Assembly (NCBI GenBank): GCA_934643865.1
Contig: CAKUCX010000011.1
Span: 1-64,000 of the forward strand
DNA from: an uncultured Kiritimatiellota bacterium
Lineage (GTDB): Bacteria; Verrucomicrobiota; Kiritimatiellia; RFP12; UBA1067
Length of the DNA stretch: 64,000 bases
Reading direction: 5' to 3'
The notes below the pieces were generated by a model. It did no database searches. It saw nothing but the letters and a program-made list of their open reading frames with translations, and was not told the origin of the DNA. Below are positions 17,229 through 23,065 of the stretch, in pieces; the stretch's first letter is position 1; each line of letters starts with the position of its first letter. Both the position numbers and the translations under genes were made by a program.

Positions 17229-18164
17229 TCAGAGCTCGACCGTCGCCGTGACCGGGAAGTGGTCGGAGGGGTAGAGCGTCGTGCCGGGGCGCGTGTCCGC
17301 ATGCGTGGCGTAGTCCTTCACCCGCACGCCCGGCGTGACGTAGATGTAGTCGATGCGGGGCCCGCAGTCCGGCGAGCCCATGCGGGCGTTCCGCGTCTCG
17401 ACGGGAAGCGCGAGCGCCGTCGCCGCCGAAACCTCGTCCGCGCGGTAGGCCCAGCCGGTGAAGGTCCGCCAGGGGCCGGCCGGCGGCGTCTCGGTCGCGA
17501 AGAGGGCGTTGGCGAGGATCTTCGACACGGCCTGGGCGGGTTCCTCGTTCTCGCGGCAGTTGTGGTCGCCCGTGAACACGATGGGCGCGCCGCCGCCGAA
17601 CGCCTTCATCCGCCGGATGATGAGCAGCATGCCCTCCTTGCGGGCGAGGGCGGAGACGTGGTCCGTGTGCGTGTTGGCGAAGCAGAAGGTCCTCCCCGAC
17701 GTGCGATCCTTCAGCCACACCCAGGAGCAGACGCGCGGGCACGCCGCCCCCCAGCCCTTGCGCCCGGGAACGTCCGGCGTCTCCGATAGCCAGAACGTGC
17801 CGCTCTTCAGTGCCTCGAAGCGGGCCTTGCGGTAGAAGACGGGCGAGGCTTCGTCGGAGACCCGGTCGGCCCCGCGGTGTTCGCCCACGAATGCATAGTC
17901 CGGAAGCTCTTCGCGCAGGTAGGCCGCCTGCTCCGGGCGCACCTCCTGAAGGCCGAACGCATCAAGGTCCAGCTTTCGGATGAACGCGGTGAGGTCCTTC
18001 TTGCGCGCCTCCCAGGCATTGGGCGTGCCCTTGTCGCCCGTCCCCAGGCGGATGTTGTAGGTGCCGACCCGCACCTCCCGGAGCGCCGGGCGGTCGGTTG
18101 AACCGAACAGCCCGCCCGCCGCAAGCGCGATGCCGGCTGCGGCCAATCTCAAGAACTTCGCCAT
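17229..18164 (-). CDS. exported endonuclease/exonuclease/phosphatase-family protein
   Basis: The 311-residue protein has a signal peptide (MAKFLRLAAAGIALAAGGLFG) and the DNase I/EEP metal-dependent phosphoesterase fold. Motifs in order are VGTYNIRLG, LDAFGLQEV (metal-binding Glu), ANTHTDH, FTGDHNC (Asp/Asn pair) and the terminal SDHFPV with the catalytic His. Extracellular EEP enzymes cleave nucleic acids, phospholipids or phosphate esters, and the substrate is not evident. The ATG at 18164 has GGAAAAGGAG upstream and an extended -10 box 21 nt away. Confidence 0.88.
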   Translation of the reverse strand: MAKFLRLAAAGIALAAGGLFGSTDRPALREVRVGTYNIRLGTGDKGTPNAWEARKKDLTAFIRKLDLDAFGLQEVRPEQAAYLREELPDYAFVGEHRGADRVSDEASPVFYRKARFEALKSGTFWLSETPDVPGRKGWGAACPRVCSWVWLKDRTSGRTFCFANTHTDHVSALARKEGMLLIIRRMKAFGGGAPIVFTGDHNCRENEEPAQAVSKILANALFATETPPAGPWRTFTGWAYRADEVSAATALALPVETRNARMGSPDCGPRIDYIYVTPGVRVKDYATHADTRPGTTLYPSDHFPVTATVEL

Positions 18165-18185
18165 GTGCTTTCTCCTTTTCCTCGC

Positions 18186-18194
18186 ATTATACCA
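18186..18194 (-). promoter_or_regulatory. extended -10 promoter of the EEP gene, overlapping the upstream stop codon
   Basis: The minus strand reads TGGTATAAT. The TAA stop codon of the DUF2235 gene (18187-18189) lies inside the TATAAT hexamer. Confidence 0.7.
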
Positions 18195-19098
18195 CAGATG
18201 CTGATGTTGCGATGCCGTTGCGCTCTTTGCGTTTCCTGAGGCAAGGAACGACCACGTGATTCCCAGGGCCTGTCCCCCGGGCGGCGCTTGATTCCCAGGG
18301 CCTGTCCCCCGGGCGCTCACGCGAGTCGGGATCCGGGGTGGCATCCGGCCCGTGCCGCCGCATCGACGGCGGGAAGAGGCGGCGGGCGGGACGCAGGAGG
18401 CCGAAGAGGTTCGAGACGAGCCGGAGCGAGTCGTGCCGCTTGGCCGTCGCCGGGGCGCGCGTCGCCGAGAAGTCCGTCCCCGCGCGGAAGCGGAGGCCAC
18501 GCGCGACCGCCGGCGCGGCGACCCACGCGCGCGCCGCGTCCGCCAATTCGTGGTTGTCCTCGTAAAGCCCGCCGACGTCGCTGTGGACGCCGGGGAAGAG
18601 CGCCTCCTCGACCTGCCCGCCCCGGAGCGGCACGTAGGCGTAGAAGCGCCGCGCCTCGTGTTCGGCGACGGCATGGCGCGCGAAGCGCACATTCGCCGGA
18701 CAGTCCTCCGCGACGGCAAGCCCCGGCGTCGCGTCCACCGTGTCCCAGAGGCCGAGGTATTCGACCTCGACGCCGAGCCGGTCGAGCCACGCGGCAAAGT
18801 GGCGGGCGAGGAGCGCGCCGCGCGAGAAGCCGAAGAGGAAGATGCGCGTCGGCGGCGCGCCGGACGGCGTCGCCGCGACCTGCGCCTCGTACCAGCGGCG
18901 GGCGCGGGCGAAGATGGCGCGCCAGCCGACGCCGGACGTCTTTCCAAGGAGAAGCGCCCCGACGTGCGCGCCCGGCCCGGCCTCCAGGTGGCGCTTCTGC
19001 GACTCGTCTTCGAGGCACGCCTCGTAGACGAGCGAGACGTTCGTCTTCCGGCCGTGGACGCCCTGCCCCGTCCCCTCGAAGAACAGCGCGAGGTTCAT
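18187..19098 (-). CDS. DUF2235 (Tle1-like) alpha/beta-hydrolase, putative phospholipase
   Basis: The 303-residue protein shows the DUF2235 pattern: FFEGTGQ at residues 6-12, the nucleophile elbow GFSRGA (Ser92) at 90-95, and GVHSDVGG at 170-177 with the catalytic His/Asp. This family includes type VI secretion phospholipase effectors such as Tle1. No T6SS gene or signal peptide is visible. Its ATG overlaps the stop of a small broken ORF (ATGA) that follows a restriction endonuclease gene, so it may belong to the defence island. The last 50 residues are encoded by a duplicated 27-bp repeat and look non-native. Confidence 0.78.
   Translation of the reverse strand: MNLALFFEGTGQGVHGRKTNVSLVYEACLEDESQKRHLEAGPGAHVGALLLGKTSGVGWRAIFARARRWYEAQVAATPSGAPPTRIFLFGFSRGALLARHFAAWLDRLGVEVEYLGLWDTVDATPGLAVAEDCPANVRFARHAVAEHEARRFYAYVPLRGGQVEEALFPGVHSDVGGLYEDNHELADAARAWVAAPAVARGLRFRAGTDFSATRAPATAKRHDSLRLVSNLFGLLRPARRLFPPSMRRHGPDATPDPDSRERPGDRPWESSAARGTGPGNHVVVPCLRKRKERNGIATSASVV
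18257..18315. repeat. 27-bp perfect direct repeat, two copies, inside the DUF2235 3' end
   Basis: Two identical 27-bp copies (18257-18283 and 18289-18315) are separated by 5 bp. Each contains a GGGCCTGTCCCCCGGGC core that can fold back on itself. Their location in the last coding segment and palindromic character suggest a REP-like dispersed element that extended the reading frame. Confidence 0.85.
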
Positions 19099-19283
19099 TC
19101 GCCTTTCAGCCTGCGCACGACCGAAACCTTCCGGTCAAAGTCATCGTAATCGCGAGGCACGACAATCTCGCCACGTTCTGCCTGTTACTCGACGAGTTTT
19201 CGCGCCTCGTCGCGGCTGCCGGCGCAGACGTCAACGTAGCATTTGAACGTTTCCCGTACCTGGACACGATCGCGCTTGTTCAT
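19095..19283 (-). pseudogene. small ORF interrupted by an in-frame TAA (restriction island)
   Basis: An ORF starts with MNKRDRVQVRETFKCYVDVC and meets TAA after 32 codons (19185-19187). It then stays open in the same frame for 29 more codons with a protein-like sequence (PRDYDDFDRKVSVVRRLKGE). Its final TGA overlaps the ATG of the DUF2235 gene. A single CAA-to-TAA change would explain the break. It begins 20 bp after the restriction endonuclease gene. Function is unknown. It may be a nonsense-mutated gene or, less likely, a readthrough case. Confidence 0.55.
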
Positions 19284-19302
19284 CTGAATGACCTCGTCAC
19301 CC

Positions 19303-20232
19303 TTACGCCAATTCGCGATAATGCGCCTCAAGGACGGCCAGCACGTCCAGGAAGCTCCGCTTCTGCGCCGATTCGGGGATGCCATCGACCTTGGCGCGCA
19401 GACGGTTCAGCGCCCGCTCGATCTGCTCGTCCGTCGCGTCCTGATGGAAAATCTTGAAGAACTCAAGCCAGTAGGCGGCGCGAATGCCGCAGACCGGCTG
19501 AAGTTGCATCTTGGCAAGATAGTCGTCCATCAGGCCCGTGCGGGCAATCCGCCCGAAGTTCCCGCCCTTGTCGGACTTCGGCTGGTCGTTTGTCGCGTCG
19601 GCCTTGCGCGGGTAGGGCTCCGCACCGGACGGGACACGGATCTCGGCCGCTTCGCCCGCGCCCCGCATCTGCTTCCAATGCCAATTGCGGTAGGCGGCGG
19701 CATACTTCGCCGATTCGATGTAGGGCGAGTAGATCCTCGGCCGTCCTGAAATTACGCTGTTCAAGACCCACGGCACGACCATGATCACGTCCGCCTCTGC
19801 ACACGCCGCGCCCGTCTGCTGAAAGCGCAGGCTCGGCTCCGCCTCCTTCGCCAGCAGATACCAGCCCTTCAGCTCGATCCCCATGATCGGCTTCGCCGTC
19901 TCGTCCGAAAGGTTCTTCAAGACGACATCGGGAAAGGACTGGGGCTGGCGCACGAACAGATACGTACCATAGTCGTTGTCGGGATCCCAGACGCTCCGGA
20001 TGGTGTTCAGCGTCTCGACGACCTGGTTCTCGATCGTCGCGCCCAGCGCCGAGTTCAGCGTGAACACGTCCGTCGCGTTCACGCCCTCGATGAACGTGTC
20101 GCTGTGGAAGTGCGCGGGCAGCGCCTTGAGCGCGTCAAGGACGCCACGCCACAGCCTTTTGTGCGGCCAGGCGTCGGACGGATCAATGCGCTTGAGGTTC
20201 AGGGGCCTCTGCTTGTTTTCTTCACGCTTCAT
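19303..20232 (-). CDS. putative type II restriction endonuclease, PD-(D/E)XK fold
   Basis: The 309-residue protein carries a PD-(D/E)XK-type active site: P101-D102 (SFPDVVL), then E120-L-K122 (GIELKGW), with a preceding Glu-rich helix. This is typical of restriction endonucleases. Its start overlaps the end of the adjacent DNA methyltransferase gene by 11 bp, the usual coupling of a modification-restriction pair. The recognition sequence cannot be predicted. It has no similarity that I recognise to a named enzyme. Confidence 0.75.
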   Translation of the reverse strand: MKREENKQRPLNLKRIDPSDAWPHKRLWRGVLDALKALPAHFHSDTFIEGVNATDVFTLNSALGATIENQVVETLNTIRSVWDPDNDYGTYLFVRQPQSFPDVVLKNLSDETAKPIMGIELKGWYLLAKEAEPSLRFQQTGAACAEADVIMVVPWVLNSVISGRPRIYSPYIESAKYAAAYRNWHWKQMRGAGEAAEIRVPSGAEPYPRKADATNDQPKSDKGGNFGRIARTGLMDDYLAKMQLQPVCGIRAAYWLEFFKIFHQDATDEQIERALNRLRAKVDGIPESAQKRSFLDVLAVLEAHYRELA

Positions 20233-21763
20233 GGTCGATCCTCTCCTTTGCGACGTTGAAGAACCGGGGATTCACTTCCGCGGCAAACGCCTTGCGCCCT
20301 GTGCGGAAGGCCGCGACCGCCGTCGAGCACAGGCCGCCGAACGGCTCCCAGACGACATCGCCGGGATCGGACGAAGACCGAATGATCCGCATGAGCAGCT
20401 GCAGCGGCTTCTGGTTCATGTGCAGGCAGGCCCCGCCGACCTCCTTGATGCGTTCTGTTCCCCGGACGGCCGGAAGGTCCCACACGTTCGAGACGCCCAC
20501 CTCGCAATGGAACTTCGCGCGCATCAGGTCCCACTCGCCCGCCGCGAACGGCTTTCCGTCCGATTTCGCAAAATAAGGGCGTCCGTTTGCTTTCCCGAAC
20601 TCGTTCGCGTAGGCCGCGATGCGGACAAAAGCCTCGGACGGCGGAAAATACCACAAATGGTCGGAGGCAAAGTATTTCCGCGTTGCGGCATCCTTGACGC
20701 CACAGGCGTCATTCGCAAGGCGGAACGGTAATCCCGTGCGCCGCCATTCCTCGCGCATCCAGTCCTTGAGCGGCAGCTCCGCGCCATTCGACGGCAACAC
20801 GTTCCTGCGTACGTACTGGGCGCACACTTCCGTGACGACCGGGTATTTGCGGATTGTCCGCGTGTTGCAGTTCCCCGCCACATGGGACATCCCCTTGTTC
20901 CAGATGTGGCAGTTTCGGAACTCCCACCCGGCCTCCTCGATCACCCGATGGCAATTCGCCCACCCCTGTTCGGAATTCCAGAACCAGAGCGTTGCCGACG
21001 GCAAGGCCTTCTCATGCCACAGTTTCAGGAAGGGCCGATAGAAATCCGCCAGCCCCTCTGGCGTCGCCGGATCGCCCGGATAGCTTGCCAGACCATAAGG
21101 GCCGTCTGAGACGATGACGGTCGGGCGTTCCCATCTCTCGCAGAGCTTCAGGCTGTCGCCGAACTCAAGGTGGACAGTGCCTTTCGCCGACGGCATCGGC
21201 GCGGAGGCCGCAACGGTCCTCGGCCGGTCGCTCCAGAACTCCATCTGCACGCCCGGCTCGCAGACGCACAGGGCCGCGTGCGGCACCTGCAGGAGGATCG
21301 ACGGGAGGCGGTTCGCGAGGCCGGGGGCGTTGCGGTCGGACGATTCGAGATGCGCCTTGATTGCGCGCGCGATCTTCGGCGAACGCTTCGCGAAGTCCGC
21401 CGCCCGCACAATCACGCGCTCGACTTCCTCCGCAAGCGCGCCCGGCGTGTTCGCGGGCGCATAGGCCGGCTGGATCCGGTAGAGCAGGTACTTCTCGCCG
21501 TGCGCCGCGCCCTTCGCCGGATAGCCCCAGTCGCGCACAAGCTCGTCGCGCGTAAACGTGCCGACGAATTCCGCCGCGAAATACCGTCCGTCCCTCGCGC
21601 CGTTGAAGAGCCAGATCTCGTCGACCCGCTTCGCCGCCCCGGCGTCAACCGTGTCGTCCGCGTTGAGGGGATAGTTGTAGTAACCGGGCCAGCGCTCCAG
21701 CTGCCCCGCCCGGTACGTCCCGACGAGGACGACCCTCTTCCCTGTCTTCTCCTTGAAACTCAT
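20222..21763 (-). CDS. DNA methyltransferase (beta-like motif order) with an extra N-terminal domain
   Basis: The 513-residue protein has two parts. Residues 1 to about 165 form an unrecognised domain (motifs WPGYYNYPL and EIWLFNGARDGRYFAAEFVG). From about 195 on it is an amino-methyltransferase: catalytic motif IV is S219-D-G-P-Y223, not the usual S/D/N-PPY, and the SAM-binding motif I lies near the C-terminus (VWEPFGGLCST). This order is that of beta-class N4-cytosine or N6-adenine methylases. The linker at 157-176 resembles the N-terminus of the neighbouring C5 methylase. The ATG at 21763 lies 6 nt after a perfect TGGTATAAT, so the mRNA is probably leaderless. Confidence 0.82.
   Translation of the reverse strand: MSFKEKTGKRVVLVGTYRAGQLERWPGYYNYPLNADDTVDAGAAKRVDEIWLFNGARDGRYFAAEFVGTFTRDELVRDWGYPAKGAAHGEKYLLYRIQPAYAPANTPGALAEEVERVIVRAADFAKRSPKIARAIKAHLESSDRNAPGLANRLPSILLQVPHAALCVCEPGVQMEFWSDRPRTVAASAPMPSAKGTVHLEFGDSLKLCERWERPTVIVSDGPYGLASYPGDPATPEGLADFYRPFLKLWHEKALPSATLWFWNSEQGWANCHRVIEEAGWEFRNCHIWNKGMSHVAGNCNTRTIRKYPVVTEVCAQYVRRNVLPSNGAELPLKDWMREEWRRTGLPFRLANDACGVKDAATRKYFASDHLWYFPPSEAFVRIAAYANEFGKANGRPYFAKSDGKPFAAGEWDLMRAKFHCEVGVSNVWDLPAVRGTERIKEVGGACLHMNQKPLQLLMRIIRSSSDPGDVVWEPFGGLCSTAVAAFRTGRKAFAAEVNPRFFNVAKERIDHEA
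21237..21267. repeat. 31-bp segment shared by the two methylase genes, copy A
   Basis: These 31 bp match 22852-22882 with two mismatches. On the minus strand the shared part ends in GGGCGTGCAGATGGAGTT. It encodes the same VCExGVQMEF peptide in both genes, with weaker similarity for about 30 bp further upstream. Confidence 0.8.
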
Positions 21764-21769
21764 GCCCGC

Positions 21770-21778
21770 ATTATACCA
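21770..21778 (-). promoter_or_regulatory. extended -10 promoter of the methyltransferase-endonuclease genes (leaderless)
   Basis: The minus strand reads TGGTATAAT with 6 nt to the ATG, so transcription should begin at the start codon. Confidence 0.75.
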
Positions 21779-21815
21779 TCTTGAAGGCGTCACGGCTCAA
21801 TCACGGGGATTGCGC

Positions 21816-22922
21816 TCAATTCGGGATCTGCATTCTTGACGATCTCCTCGACCGAGTAGTATTGGAACAATTCAAAGCCTGCTCGTCAATGCATTCCGCG
21901 ATACGCTCCAGGACAGGAACGGCCACGGAGTTTCCCATCTGCTTGTAGGCGGTAGACCGCGAACGCGGCAAGATGAAGTTTTCGGGAAAGCCTTGAAGCC
22001 TCGCGCATTCTCTCGGCGTCAACATACGAGGATTCTTCCCTTCTTGAGGAATGAGGCATTCCTTCCCGTCCTTGTAATAGCGGGCTACAAGCGTGTGAGA
22101 CGGCTCGTCAAGATTTGCCGTATAGGCGGTGAACCCAGCACCCCTTGCCAGGTTGGTTCGCGTCCTACGCTGATGTCCTGCCCACAGGTTGTCGGAAATC
22201 GTGTAATCATCCGAAACGTCCTGGTCTAGGGCGCCTCTTAATGGCAATGGCGCACCTTTGATCTCGGGGAACTCGAATTTCACCCCATTTCGCAGGCACA
22301 CCATATAGCATCGGACACGTCGTTGTGGGACGAGCGGGCTTGCGTCGATCAGCTTGTACGAGAACGAGTATCCTTCGTTTTCTATTGCATGCCGAATCAC
22401 GGCAAACGTCCGTCCGCCGTCATGATTGACAAGATTTCTCACGTTTTCGAGAAACACAACTCTCGGACGACGCTGCCGAATGATCTGAAGGACATCAAAG
22501 AACAGCGTCCCCTGAGTCTCGTCGTCAAAGCCGTGCGCCTTGTGCATCGAGTTGCGCGCGGACACGCCGGCAAGGGAAAAGGGCTGGCAGGGGAATCCCG
22601 CGCAGAGGACGTCAAACCCTTTAGGTATCTTATCCTTGGTCGTTTGAGGACGGATGTCTCCAAACGGTTGCTCGCCGTAATTGGCCTGATACGTCGCCTG
22701 TGCGTTCTTGTCCCATTCAGACGTGAAAACGCACTTTCCGCCAATGCTCTGCATGGCCAATCGAAATCCGCCGACACCCGCAAACAGATCGATGAACGTG
22801 AACTTTGGATTTCTCGGAGGAGGAAACGGTGGATTGTATTTCATTGCCATAAACTCCATCTGCACGCCCAGCTCACAGACGCCGGCGCGCGCATGCCGCT
22901 GCTGTAAAAGTCTCGCTGCCAT
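21816..22922 (-). CDS. DNA C5-cytosine methyltransferase with a frameshifted C-terminus
   Basis: The 368-residue protein contains the C5-methylase motifs in order: SAM-binding FIDLFAGVGG (43-52), catalytic GFPCQPF with Cys112, motif VI ENV (159-161), the QRRVR region and terminal QMGNSVAVPV. The last 18 residues are Arg/Ser-rich and unlike the family. One base missing between 21876 and 21877 would open a better tail ending in SAIPVIEP with a stop at 21790-21792. The start is uncertain: 22922 is the first ATG after the promoter, while ATGs at 22859, 22850 or 22844 are closer to the usual family start. No strong ribosome binding site precedes 22922. Confidence 0.85.
   Translation of the reverse strand: MAARLLQQRHARAGVCELGVQMEFMAMKYNPPFPPPRNPKFTFIDLFAGVGGFRLAMQSIGGKCVFTSEWDKNAQATYQANYGEQPFGDIRPQTTKDKIPKGFDVLCAGFPCQPFSLAGVSARNSMHKAHGFDDETQGTLFFDVLQIIRQRRPRVVFLENVRNLVNHDGGRTFAVIRHAIENEGYSFSYKLIDASPLVPQRRVRCYMVCLRNGVKFEFPEIKGAPLPLRGALDQDVSDDYTISDNLWAGHQRRTRTNLARGAGFTAYTANLDEPSHTLVARYYKDGKECLIPQEGKNPRMLTPRECARLQGFPENFILPRSRSTAYKQMGNSVAVPVLERIAECIDEQALNCSNTTRSRRSSRMQIPN
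22852..22882. repeat. 31-bp segment shared by the two methylase genes, copy B
   Basis: Partner of 21237-21267 with two mismatches in 31 bp. It lies at the 5' end of the C5 methylase gene, just before the conserved methylase domain. Confidence 0.8.
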
Positions 22923-22944
22923 GGTTGTTCGCTGATGCCGCTGC

Positions 22945-22953
22945 ATTATACCA
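22945..22953 (-). promoter_or_regulatory. extended -10 promoter of the C5 methylase
   Basis: The minus strand reads TGGTATAAT, 22 nt before the ATG at 22922. An ATG overlapping the -10 box itself (22946) is not a plausible start. Confidence 0.65.
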
Positions 22954-23065
22954 TTTTGCCCGTCTCGCCGCGCCCCGCAGAAGACCGCGATTCAACGCGC
23001 CCCGACCCGCACACGCGGGGAAGCTCCATTCACGCCCACACCGCGCGCAGCGTCGTGCCGGAGGC

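Noticed and set aside
22944..22946. ATG at 22946 as the start of the C5 methylase
   Set aside because: It overlaps the -10 hexamer, so it cannot be in the transcript.
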